Below, piece by piece: positions 1 to 8,138 of a stretch of DNA of 64,000 bases. The notes beneath the pieces are model-generated. The model was not told the origin of the DNA and ran no database searches. It worked only from the letters and a program-made list of their open reading frames with translations. Within the stretch, counting starts at the first letter, position 1. Each line of letters opens with the position of its first letter. Both the position numbers and the translations under genes were made by a program. This DNA is from Methanorbis rubei (GTDB lineage: Archaea > Halobacteriota > Methanomicrobia > Methanomicrobiales > Methanocorpusculaceae): NCBI RefSeq assembly GCF_032714495.1, contig NZ_JAWDKB010000005.1, forward strand, positions 1-64,000. The letters are read 5' to 3'.

Positions 1-2
1 TT

Positions 3-608
3 GCATGCGGTAACTGGGGTGTTGTCGGTGACAAGGCCGGTAAAGCCACTTTCGTTGAGGTCTGCTCTGAGAAGGGTGCAATGCTCTTTGACGGTGCGGT
101 GAAGGCAGGAGCGATCAGCTCGTCTGCCCCAGACCCGAAAGGACTTGAGATCCGCGGGAAGATCGAGAACGTCATGATCAAGATGGGGAAAAATGCTCAG
201 GCAAAACAGTTCTCCGAGGCAGGACCCGGACTTGCAAACTACATGGAAGCAGCATCCAAGTGTATCAAATGCTACGGATGTATTGAGAACTGTCCGATCT
301 GTTCCTGCTCTGAGAACTGTTCCACCAAGAACCCCGAACTCGTCCGCCCGGGAATTATTCCGCCGGACTTCATGTTCCAGATGATCCGGTTCTCGCACAT
401 TGCAAGCTCCTGTATCAACTGCGGTCAGTGCAGCGAGCTTTGTCCGATGGACATCCCGAACTCGCTCTACATGCATGCCCAGCAGCTGGAGTATGAGAGA
501 GTGTTCGGCCACAAACCAGGGTATGACATGACACTGCCAGCAGTGAACTGCGATTGTGCTGCCAAAAAAGCGGACCCGCACGTTACGATCTACAAGAGAT
601 CCAAGTAA
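3..608 (+). CDS. fdhB: F420-dependent formate dehydrogenase beta subunit, C-terminal part (partial)
   Basis: The 5' end lies outside the window; the reading frame is open from the first bases (ACGNWGVVGDKAGKATF) to the stop at 608, giving about 201 residues. Two 4Fe-4S motifs are visible, CIKCYGCIENCPIC and CINCGQCSELCP, the layout of the C-terminal half of FdhB/FrhB-type subunits that pass electrons between formate and coenzyme F420. FdhB is normally about 400 residues, so roughly half is present. The catalytic molybdenum/tungsten subunit FdhA would be expected upstream. A related F420-reducing beta subunit is the main alternative. It converges on the helicase gene downstream, with an inverted repeat between them. 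Confidence 0.85.
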   Translation, partial: ACGNWGVVGDKAGKATFVEVCSEKGAMLFDGAVKAGAISSSAPDPKGLEIRGKIENVMIKMGKNAQAKQFSEAGPGLANYMEAASKCIKCYGCIENCPICSCSENCSTKNPELVRPGIIPPDFMFQMIRFSHIASSCINCGQCSELCPMDIPNSLYMHAQQLEYERVFGHKPGYDMTLPAVNCDCAAKKADPHVTIYKRSK

Positions 609-650
609 TACAATAATCCTCTTCATCCTATTTTTTTGGAGTTGGTCTTA

Positions 651-904
651 GCCGCCCACGGAAAAACGGAATACACGGAGTTTCACGGAAAAAAAAACAT
701 CACGGAGCAGACGTGAACACCACGGAAATGATTCACTTCAGTTGCATTGCGCGACGCGATTTTCCGAAGTAGCGAGTCTGCCGCATTGTGATTCAAAATA
801 TTTGCTACCATACAAACCCTAATTAAAATTCCGTGGTGTTCACGTCTGCTCCGTGATGTTTTTCTGTGGAGTTCAGTATGTTCCGCTTTTCCGTGGGCGA
901 CTCA
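651..904. repeat. Long inverted repeat, CCACGGA family
   Basis: The left arm starts GCCGCCCACGGAAAA and carries ATCACGGAGCAGACGTGAAC; the right arm is its complement and ends TTTTCCGTGGGCGAC. Arms of about 80 bp are separated by about 100 bp of unrelated sequence. It fills the gap between the convergent fdhB and helicase genes, where it could fold into a very long hairpin in transcripts from either side. Related copies lie near 14.8, 22.1, 23.2, 29.4 and 35.8 kb. Confidence 0.85.
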
Positions 905-935
905 GAAATTACACTGCAAAGCCGCGAAAAAAAAA

Positions 936-3644
936 TTACGATTGTTTCTTCTTCACTACACCAGTCGACTGACGGTCGGCTGGAACATCAGCATCAATAT
1001 CAACCGTGATTCCGATCAGATATGCATTCATCCGATCGATTGCCTCACGGTTCTGGGTATCAGCACTCACCGCACGCTGATAGCAGGAGTAGGCAGTGTC
1101 GCGGTCGCCGCGAAGATCGTACACCTTCCCAAGCTCGGTCAGGGCACGACTGTTCGAAGGATGGTCGGCAACATAGCTGCCGAGAATCTTCAGCGCATCA
1201 TCATACTTTCCGGCACGGCGCTGGTCGATACCTGCCTCAATTGCATCCCACTCAGCCTCACGTTTCCGCTTCGGTGCAGGAATGAAGGAGGCAGCCTCAC
1301 GCTTCTTGCGCTCGATCCGTTCTTCGAGTTCTCTGCTTGCACGACGCGGGGCTGCGGCCTCAGCGGCGGTCGCAGCATTCTCCTCACGTTCGCGCCGGAG
1401 TTTTCTCTCAGGCTCAGGTTTTCCGGCACGGGACCTGCGATCGGTCTCATGCACACGCTTCGCCGCAGCAGACGCTGACTTCTTCTCAGCAACCCATGCT
1501 GGCGGGGCATCGCTCTTTGGTTTCTTTTCTGATGAGCCTGCGCCCGGAGCAGTTTTCTTTCCTGCCATCCAGTCAGACTCCTTCTTCTCAGACGCCCTCC
1601 GGTCGGCCTTGCGCCTCTCCTTGCCGCGTTCCTCTTCAGAACATTCAAGCTCAGCGATCAGCTCAAGGGGATCGTCCATCATTCTGACCAGTCGGTCGAT
1701 CTCAAGCAGCCGCTCCATACCGATGAACTGCTCTGCCATCACGCGACCGAGCGGTGACAGCTCAAGAACTCCGCCGCTCTTCTTCACCAGCTTGTGACGA
1801 AGAAGGTCCGGCAGAGGATCCTCACCGCAACCGACCATCGTCTCGCCAACTTTGATGATGTCTGCTTCCCTGCCGCGGCACACAATCGCGTTCGCCGCAA
1901 ACTCTTCAGAGGTCTCCTCGATCTCATAGACCGGAGCGACCTCCTCCATCTCGCCTTTCAACAGACGAATCGCAACCTCCTCCTCGGTGAGCTTCGTGTC
2001 GCGCGAGTAGGAGCCTCCGGGCTCAGCAAGAATTACCACGCGGCCGAGATCATGGAAGTCAGGACGGCCGGCACGCCCCATCATCTGATGGAACTCCTGA
2101 ACAGTCAGCCAGTTGATACCCATCGCAAGAGCATCAAAGATAACCTGGGACGCAGGAAAGTCAACTCCTGCAGCAAGAGCTGCGGTCGTCACCACACAGG
2201 CAAGCTTTCCTTCCTCAAACTGCCGCTCGACCGCACGCCGCTCCTGCGACGTGAGACCGGCATGGTAGGGAGCCGAGAGCTTCCCGATCGCGTCAGAGAT
2301 CGTGTGACATCGGCTGCGTGCATTTGCAAAGATGATCGTCTGACCGCGGAAACCCTTTGACGATGTTTTGTCGTACTCCTCAAAGACCAGCTTCTTGATG
2401 TACGGAACTTTGGAGTCACGCTCGGTAAAGATCAGATGCCGCTCCAGCGCAACAGGCCGATCTGCATAGGAGACCAGGTTTGCGCCAAGTTTTTTTGCGA
2501 GAAGGTGGGGAGAGCCGATTGTTGCCGAGAGGTAGAGGAACTGTGCCTTGGGTGCAACATACTTCAATCTTGCAATAAGGCCGTCAAGCCGATGACCACG
2601 CTCGGGGTCTTCGAGCATCTGCACTTCATCGATCACAATCGTTCCGATGTTGTGCATCGCTGATCCTTTTCTTAGGAGATTGTCCACACCCTCATAGGTT
2701 CCGACAACAATTCCTCCGCCCGACCCGCGGTTGCCGATTGGTTTTGTCTCCGGCAGATTCACACGCGAGACACCGGTCATCAGAGAGGTTGAGGCAAGCT
2801 TCTCGTACTTCTGTGAGAACCTGTCGTACTTCTGGTTCGCAAGTGCGACAAGCGGCACAAGGAACAGCATGCGCCCGCGCTTCTCCAGATAATTTTTCAG
2901 ACCGGCCATCTCACCGATGAAGGTCTTGCCGCTCGCAGTCGCTGCGACCACCAGAAGATCTTTTCCAAACAAAAGTCCTGACTCAACAGCCCTCTGCTGC
3001 GCAGGCATCAGGGTCTCGACTCCGCAGACGTCCACAAACTCGCGGGGCAGCGGAAGATTTTCGATGCGTTCGGTCGGCGTCTGCTCGTGAGCCTCAAGCC
3101 GGTCGAACATCGTCTTCTTCGTGTCAAGCGAGTCAGGCTGCAAAATTGCAAGCACCATGTCAAGATCGCGGTACTCTTCTAAGAGATCCTCGATATGCCC
3201 TTGGGTCTTCTTCCCGAGCCTCTTGATGTGAGCAAGCTCGCGGCGGAGCTCGCGCTTCGCACAGTCAAGACAGACAAATTCCTGCCCGCATTTGATGCGG
3301 GTTGCATCCGACAGAAGTGTGAGCCGGTCATCGAACATGCAGGTCCGGCAGAGCGTCACCCGCTCCCACGGAATCTGCATGCTGTCAAGAAATTCCTGAA
3401 ACTCAGGCATCGTTTCGGTCAGCTGAACCATGCCGTTTGACCGGAGAACAGTTATCAGTTCCTTTGTCGGTGTCTTCTGGGCATGCGAGGTGCCGGGCCT
3501 CCGAACAAAAAACTCTGAAGGTCGAACGCCCTTTGAGGTCTGCTCAAGCTCGACCGTTCCCACGTGTTTTATTCTTCCGTTTTTGGAATCATCACAAAAA
3601 TAGGTTTTGTACCCTTTTTTATAGGGCTGGACGACAGTTACCAC
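936..3644 (-). CDS. Ski2/Hel308-like DEAD/DEAH helicase with zinc finger and C-terminal TPR
   Basis: A 902-residue superfamily 2 helicase. Residues 99-128 hold a Cys-rich knuckle (CRTC...CLDC). Motif I is ATASGKT at 235-241, motif II DEVQ at 339-342, motif III SATIG follows, and motif VI appears as QMMGRAGRP. From about residue 690 the chain becomes very rich in Lys, Arg, Glu and Ala, then ends in a TPR-like segment near 815-875 (AGKYDDALKILGSYVADHP). The fusion suggests a nucleic-acid motor with a protein-docking tail. The start is GTG at 3644, just after an in-frame stop. Only 3 bases separate it from the regulator upstream, so the two are probably one transcript. Whether the substrate is DNA or RNA cannot be read from the sequence. 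Confidence 0.8.
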   Translation of the reverse strand: MVTVVQPYKKGYKTYFCDDSKNGRIKHVGTVELEQTSKGVRPSEFFVRRPGTSHAQKTPTKELITVLRSNGMVQLTETMPEFQEFLDSMQIPWERVTLCRTCMFDDRLTLLSDATRIKCGQEFVCLDCAKRELRRELAHIKRLGKKTQGHIEDLLEEYRDLDMVLAILQPDSLDTKKTMFDRLEAHEQTPTERIENLPLPREFVDVCGVETLMPAQQRAVESGLLFGKDLLVVAATASGKTFIGEMAGLKNYLEKRGRMLFLVPLVALANQKYDRFSQKYEKLASTSLMTGVSRVNLPETKPIGNRGSGGGIVVGTYEGVDNLLRKGSAMHNIGTIVIDEVQMLEDPERGHRLDGLIARLKYVAPKAQFLYLSATIGSPHLLAKKLGANLVSYADRPVALERHLIFTERDSKVPYIKKLVFEEYDKTSSKGFRGQTIIFANARSRCHTISDAIGKLSAPYHAGLTSQERRAVERQFEEGKLACVVTTAALAAGVDFPASQVIFDALAMGINWLTVQEFHQMMGRAGRPDFHDLGRVVILAEPGGSYSRDTKLTEEEVAIRLLKGEMEEVAPVYEIEETSEEFAANAIVCRGREADIIKVGETMVGCGEDPLPDLLRHKLVKKSGGVLELSPLGRVMAEQFIGMERLLEIDRLVRMMDDPLELIAELECSEEERGKERRKADRRASEKKESDWMAGKKTAPGAGSSEKKPKSDAPPAWVAEKKSASAAAKRVHETDRRSRAGKPEPERKLRREREENAATAAEAAAPRRASRELEERIERKKREAASFIPAPKRKREAEWDAIEAGIDQRRAGKYDDALKILGSYVADHPSNSRALTELGKVYDLRGDRDTAYSCYQRAVSADTQNREAIDRMNAYLIGITVDIDADVPADRQSTGVVKKKQS

Positions 3645-3647
3645 GTA

Positions 3648-4445
3648 TTAGCTCACCAGTTCATGTATCGTATAAGAGAGACCCGCGGTCTCAAGCCGTT
3701 TGAGGAAGTCCGTGAACTCTTCATCCACAATCAGCATAAGGCAGTGCATGCCGTGGAATGCTGCCTCAATAACACCTTCGCGCGCGCCAAAGAACATGTC
3801 AGGAGTAACGTCCGCGTTTTTCAGCGCAAGGTACGCTTCAAGTCCGACCGCGCCGACAATATCTGCATTTTTCACCAGAGAGAGGAGTTTTGCCGAAGGA
3901 ACCATCTTTGATCCGCCGCGTTCGATGCGCGGAACTTTGGCGATGTCGATTTTTCCTTCGGTATGCTCAATAATACCCGCAAGACGGGCAACACCTACGT
4001 CCATCCCTGCGTTTGCGTCCGCAGTCACCATGCCCATGGCGGTCTGCGGCTTTCTTCCTGCATACAGCCATCCGTCCTTCATGTAGACGCCGACCGAGTC
4101 GCCGGTCTTCAGATCAGTGTCTGCGATTGCTGCCCATGTTGCGACCTGATGAATGATGTCACGACGAACGTGACGTGCATAGGACTCAAGAACCTCGGCA
4201 TTGTTTAAGACCCACTCAACACCTTTGTGCGTTACATAGTACCGGCCGCGGCCTTCAGCACTGATGAATCCGTCCTCGACAAGGTCGCGGACGTACTCGG
4301 AGATTGCCTGCGGGGTGACGCCCAGCTTTTCTGCGATCTCCTGCTGACGGATCGAGGGCTGGTGTTCTGCAACCTCCACAAGGACCTGAAAGCGTGTGGT
4401 CTCGCGCTTGCTTCTGAGTATGTTGAATAACGGATCGTCGGGCAT
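3648..4445 (-). CDS. Winged-helix transcriptional regulator, archaeal family
   Basis: A 265-residue protein. Residues about 15-75 form a MarR-like winged helix (IRQQEIAEKLGVTPQAISEYVRDL), followed by a wing segment (GRGRYYVTHKGVEWV). The rest is an uncharacterised alpha/beta domain conserved in methanogens; it contains a Gly-rich stretch (GMVTADANAGMDVGVARLAG) and may bind a ligand. The gene directly precedes the Ski2-like helicase with a 3-bp gap, which suggests co-expression. It is divergent from hypF across 77 bp. Neither its DNA target nor its ligand is evident. Confidence 0.7.
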   Translation of the reverse strand: MPDDPLFNILRSKRETTRFQVLVEVAEHQPSIRQQEIAEKLGVTPQAISEYVRDLVEDGFISAEGRGRYYVTHKGVEWVLNNAEVLESYARHVRRDIIHQVATWAAIADTDLKTGDSVGVYMKDGWLYAGRKPQTAMGMVTADANAGMDVGVARLAGIIEHTEGKIDIAKVPRIERGGSKMVPSAKLLSLVKNADIVGAVGLEAYLALKNADVTPDMFFGAREGVIEAAFHGMHCLMLIVDEEFTDFLKRLETAGLSYTIHELVS

Positions 4446-4479
4446 TGTTTTCTCCGGCTTCTGGTGCAGAAACCCTACA

Positions 4480-4488
4480 CTTATATTG
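4480..4488 (+). promoter_or_regulatory. Putative TATA box of hypF
   Basis: CTTATATTG lies in the divergent gap. Its centre is about 39 bp before the hypF ATG at 4523, which would give a short leader of about 13 nt. Assigned by pattern only. Confidence 0.4.
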
Positions 4489-4522
4489 TCTGTGATTCTA
4501 TAATGGTTTTTGAGTTACATAC

Positions 4523-6757
4523 ATGCGGGGTGGCAGAGTTATTTTACGCGGGATTGTGCAGGGAGTGGGGTTCCGGCCTTTCGTCTACGCTACAGCAGAG
4601 AGATTCGGCATCCGCGGGAGTGTTATTAATCACGGGAGTGAGGTGGAGATAACAGCTTTCGGGAATCAGTTTGAAGAGTTCTGTTCTGCGGTGTCCAAGG
4701 GGCCGAAGATGTCGGTGATTGATTCAGTGACCGTTGAACCGCTGCCCGAAGGCTTCGCCGCCCCTGACAACTTTTCGATTCTTCCAAGTGCGGACGGCGC
4801 ACGAACAGGATTCATCCCTGCAGACATTGCGACCTGCGAGAGCTGTCTTGCAGACATGCTGAATCCGAAAAGCCGGTACTACGGATACTGGGCAACGTCC
4901 TGCACCGACTGCGGACCGCGCTACAGCATCATCCAGGCGGTGCCCTACGACCGCGAGCGAACATCAATGGATGCGTTCCCGCCTTGCGATGACTGTCTTG
5001 CAGATTACCATAATCCGCACAACCGCAGACATCATGCACAGACTATCGCGTGCACTGCGTGCGGTCCAAAGCTTTCGCTGACGACGAACGCAGGCGCCCC
5101 CGTGGAGACGGATGATCCGATTGGGAAAACTGCGGAGCTGCTTGATGCAGGATGCATTGTTGCGGTTCGCGGGATGGGAGGCTTTCACATCTGTTGTGTG
5201 GAAGAGTCGGCAAGCCGATTGAAGGAACTCCTCGGCAGACCGCACCAGTCGCTTGCGGTGATGATGACACTCGAGTCTCTCGGCGATTATGTGGTGGACC
5301 CGAACGACGCAGAGCGTGAGATGCTTTCAGGGCCGGTTCATCCGATCATGATCCTTGACAAGCGAGATCCTGCCGCACACCCTGAGCTCTCGGAGCTGCA
5401 CAATCTTGGAGTCATGCTGCCCTACACCGGTCTGCATCATCTTCTTTTTGAGAAACTGCAGCATCCGCTTCTTGTGATGACGAGTGCGAATGTGCCAGGG
5501 ACACCGATGATCACCGAGACCTCCTACATCACAGAACGAATGGGAGATGTTGCGGAGTATATTCTCTCGCATGATCGGGAAATTATTAACCGATGCGATG
5601 ACTCGGTGGTCCGCGACGGCTACATCATCAGAATGTCGCGCGGTCTTGCACCACTTCGGACCGCGATGGATCTTGGGAACTCACAGATTCTTGGTGTCGG
5701 GCCGGAGCTGAACGCGAACGCGACGATCTATAAGAATGGATTTCTGGTGACCTCACCGCACATAGGAAACATTCGCAACCCTGCGACCGTTTCCTATCTC
5801 AATGAGACGATCGAAAAACTCACGAGCCTGACTGGGGCGAGGCCACAGATAGTTGCTCACGATCTGCATCCGCAGTTCCTGAGCACCAGAGTTGCGCATG
5901 AGCTTGCCGAGCGGTACGACGCGGTCCTCTGTCCGGTCCAGCATCATCGTGCACATATTGCGTCGGTGACGACCGAGGAGGTCGTAGGAATTGCAATCGA
6001 TGGTGTCGGGTATGGAGACGATGCAACGATCTGGGGCGGAGAGATTCTGACCGGCTCTCCTGAGAACAGCTATGCAAGGACCGGCCATCTGGAGCCGGTG
6101 CTGATGCCCGGAGGAGATCTTGCGACACGGTTTCCTGAACGAATGTTGTACGGAATTCTGCCGGATGATGCAACACTTGAGATGCTCGCCGGACGCGGCT
6201 GGGGTGACGTTGCACTCCGCGTACTTAGCCAGCAGACGGCAAAAAAATTCAACTGTCCGGTGACTACGTCGACAGGCCGCGTGCTTGACGCGGCTGCGGC
6301 ACTTCTTGGCATCTGCCGCGAGAGAACGTACGACGGGGAGCCTTCGATGATGCTTGAAGCGTACGCAGCGCGGGGCACGGCATCACCGCTGCCGATAAAA
6401 ATTGTTTCCGGCAACGGCGGGGCTGATGTTTTGCTGACGTCAGAGATTCTCAAAGAGGGACGTGCGATGCTTGCACGAGGGAGTTCGGTTGAAGACACCG
6501 CAGCATCCATCCAGACCGCTCTTGCAAAAGGCATTGCAGAGATGACGGTCCGCTCTGCGGAGCGAAGCGGCATCGATACTGCAGCACTCTCGGGCGGCGT
6601 TGCCATCAACCGATCGATCCGGGAAACAATTCTCGCATCCCTTGCGGATGCGAATGTTCCGTGTAGAATAAATCCGAAGTATCCGTTCGGCGACGGCTGC
6701 ATCTCCTGCGGCCAGGTTGTTACGGCAGGAGTCCTCTCCAAGGCAGGAAAATTATGA
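4523..6757 (+). CDS. hypF: Carbamoyltransferase HypF, [NiFe]-hydrogenase maturation
   Basis: A 744-residue, full-length HypF. An acylphosphatase domain (GIVQGVGFRPFVY, residues 10-22) comes first. Two zinc-finger pairs follow, with Cys at 105/108, 127/130, 155/158 and 177/180. Then come a YrdC-like domain (about 195-375) and a Kae1-like carbamoyltransferase domain with VQHHRAHIAS. HypF activates carbamoyl phosphate and passes the carbamoyl group to HypE to build the cyanide ligands of the NiFe centre. The Ech hydrogenase 10 kb away is an obvious client. The gene overlaps the next one by 4 bases (ATGA), so the two should be translationally coupled. Confidence 0.95.
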   Translation: MRGGRVILRGIVQGVGFRPFVYATAERFGIRGSVINHGSEVEITAFGNQFEEFCSAVSKGPKMSVIDSVTVEPLPEGFAAPDNFSILPSADGARTGFIPADIATCESCLADMLNPKSRYYGYWATSCTDCGPRYSIIQAVPYDRERTSMDAFPPCDDCLADYHNPHNRRHHAQTIACTACGPKLSLTTNAGAPVETDDPIGKTAELLDAGCIVAVRGMGGFHICCVEESASRLKELLGRPHQSLAVMMTLESLGDYVVDPNDAEREMLSGPVHPIMILDKRDPAAHPELSELHNLGVMLPYTGLHHLLFEKLQHPLLVMTSANVPGTPMITETSYITERMGDVAEYILSHDREIINRCDDSVVRDGYIIRMSRGLAPLRTAMDLGNSQILGVGPELNANATIYKNGFLVTSPHIGNIRNPATVSYLNETIEKLTSLTGARPQIVAHDLHPQFLSTRVAHELAERYDAVLCPVQHHRAHIASVTTEEVVGIAIDGVGYGDDATIWGGEILTGSPENSYARTGHLEPVLMPGGDLATRFPERMLYGILPDDATLEMLAGRGWGDVALRVLSQQTAKKFNCPVTTSTGRVLDAAAALLGICRERTYDGEPSMMLEAYAARGTASPLPIKIVSGNGGADVLLTSEILKEGRAMLARGSSVEDTAASIQTALAKGIAEMTVRSAERSGIDTAALSGGVAINRSIRETILASLADANVPCRINPKYPFGDGCISCGQVVTAGVLSKAGKL

Positions 6758-7374
6758 GTTTATCCGCAAAAATGAAAACCCCTGAGTTCTCTGAAGAGAA
6801 CGGCTCGATATTAATCGATGTACACATTGCCAGCATGGATCAGTTCTACAATTATCTGGATCCATCACCGGCTGATGAAAAAGATCTTGACGAGGACACG
6901 GAAACCTACATCCAGAACGCGGTCGAAGACCTGACTGCTGAGGAACGGAAGCGGGCGAAGATCGTTCTGTATCTCGGAGCAGATCTCTATCAAAATGTGA
7001 GTGTCCGGGAAAATATGGAACGGGCTGCGACGGCAAATTTTGCATATCGCCTGAAACATGAAAAGAGAAAGTACTCATATGCAATGGAACGGGGAAAACG
7101 CTACCTTGCCAGAGGCCTCGTCTTCCTTGTGATCTGCCTTGTGGTGAGCAGTGTTTTTACCCGCATTTTCTCGGAAAACGATATCAATCTCGCCCTTGCC
7201 CAGAGTTTTGTCATCATCGGATGGGTTGCCCTCTGGAAACCGGTGGAGTTCTATCTCTATGATCGGAAGGATATTCTGGATGAACTGGAGATCCTTGAGG
7301 TGCTCTCGGTAATGCCGGTGGAGACACGGAGATGGTATCAGGGTCTGGAGAATGAGACGCTGGTTCTGATGTAA
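6754..7374 (+). CDS. Hypothetical membrane protein, HypF-coupled
   Basis: A 206-residue protein not assigned to a family. The first 110 residues are acidic and soluble, with a charged helix rich in Glu, Arg and Lys (EDLTAEERKRAKIVLYLGAD). Two hydrophobic segments follow at about 120-140 and 147-165 (FLVICLVVSSVFTRIF and AQSFVIIGWVALW). A cytoplasmic tail ends the chain. The start overlaps the hypF stop by 4 bases. That argues for co-expression, but nothing in the sequence links it to hydrogenase maturation. Confidence 0.65.
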   Translation: MSLSAKMKTPEFSEENGSILIDVHIASMDQFYNYLDPSPADEKDLDEDTETYIQNAVEDLTAEERKRAKIVLYLGADLYQNVSVRENMERAATANFAYRLKHEKRKYSYAMERGKRYLARGLVFLVICLVVSSVFTRIFSENDINLALAQSFVIIGWVALWKPVEFYLYDRKDILDELEILEVLSVMPVETRRWYQGLENETLVLM

Positions 7375-7378
7375 TTTT

Positions 7379-7658
7379 TGAAACGCGAATCGCATGCCTT
7401 CGGCCTGCTCACCGCTTCGCGGAATAGCGCGAATAAAAAAATCGCCAATGACGATTTTTAAGGATTTGCTAATATTTAGATAGATCAATCTGTTTAAAAA
7501 AAACGCGAATAGCGCGAATAAAAAATCGCCAATGGCGATTTTTAAGAATTTACTAATATTTAGATAGATCAATCAATTTAAAGAAACACAGATATTTTTT
7601 TTCTTTTTTTTGAAAAATTGCCATTGGCGATTTTTTTATTCGCGCTATTCGCGTTTTT
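7379..7658. repeat. Inverted repeat, CGCGAAT/TCGCCAATGGCGA family, left arm duplicated
   Basis: The arm GAAACGCGAATAGCGCGAAT followed by AAAAAATCGCCAATGGCGATTTTT occurs at the left, and its complement at 7611-7658. The left arm plus about 60 bp of AT-rich interior is present twice in tandem (about 7380-7495 and 7500-7600), and the first copy is interrupted by a 31-bp insert. It lies between convergent genes and ends in T-runs, so it could serve as a two-way terminator. Sister copies lie near 16.8, 24.4 and 54.6 kb. Confidence 0.85.
7391..7421 (-). mobile_element. 31-bp micro-element with 4-bp target duplication
   Basis: A 31-bp block, CGCATGCCTTCGGCC...CGCTTCGCG, splits the arm of the surrounding repeat. 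The flanks are GAAT on both sides (7387-7390 and 7422-7425), while uninterrupted copies of the arm have GAAT once. Further copies are at 29502, 29746 and 35889. No gene for its movement is present in the window. Confidence 0.65.
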
Positions 7659-7741
7659 TTCTAAAAACGAAACCGTACCCCACCGAACACAACTCAGATA
7701 AATATTTCAAAACAGACTCAATTTTTTAGGAAAATATGGAT

Positions 7742-7769
7742 ATGCCGCAGCAGTATCCTGCCGCGGCAT
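7742..7769 (-). terminator. Hairpin after the ribosomal protein operon
   Basis: A 12-bp stem (ATGCCGCAGCAG with CTGCCGCGGCAT, one G-U pair in RNA) closes a 4-base loop that reads GATA on the minus strand. It lies 33 bp beyond the rpl12 stop and is followed on that strand by U-rich sequence, so it is a plausible transcript end. Confidence 0.6.
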
Positions 7770-7802
7770 CGAAGTATCTCTTACTAGAAAGATAACTCGA
7801 AT

Positions 7803-8111
7803 TTATCCGAAGAGTGCGCCAAGGCCTGCCATGGCGTTCTCTTCTTCCTCTTCCTTCTTCTCTTCCGGTTCTGCTGCTGCCTCTGCTGCTGCTGCCGGTG
7901 CTGCTGCACCTACTGCTGCAACTGCAACCGGTGCTGCTGCTGCCTTAGAGATTGCTTCCTCGATGTCAACACCGTCAAGTGCTGCAACAAGTGCCTTCAC
8001 ACGGGAGTCGTCAACTGCGATACCTGCGGCAGAGAGAACTGCCTTAACCGATTCTTCATCCACAGTTTTGTCTGCGGAGTGAACTAACAGAGCTGCGTAA
8101 ATATACTCCAT
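7803..8111 (-). CDS. rpl12: Large ribosomal subunit protein P1 (L12 family)
   Basis: A 102-residue archaeal P1/L12 stalk protein. The N-terminal helical dimerisation domain begins [16 protein letters not shown] long Ala-rich hinge leads to an acidic tail ([20 protein letters not shown]), which ends in the typical GLGALFG that recruits translational GTPases. Several dimers bind the C-terminal helices of P0, encoded just upstream 27 bp away. It is the last gene of the operon, followed by a strong hairpin. Confidence 0.95.
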   Translation of the reverse strand: MEYIYAALLVHSADKTVDEESVKAVLSAAGIAVDDSRVKALVAALDGVDIEEAISKAAAAPVAVAAVGAAAPAAAAEAAAEPEEKKEEEEENAMAGLGALFG

Positions 8112-8138
8112 TTTAACTTCACCTATTTTGTATGATAA

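Noticed and set aside
6070-6741. A 223-codon frame opposite hypF
   Set aside because: It lies fully within conserved HypF coding sequence and shows no domain.
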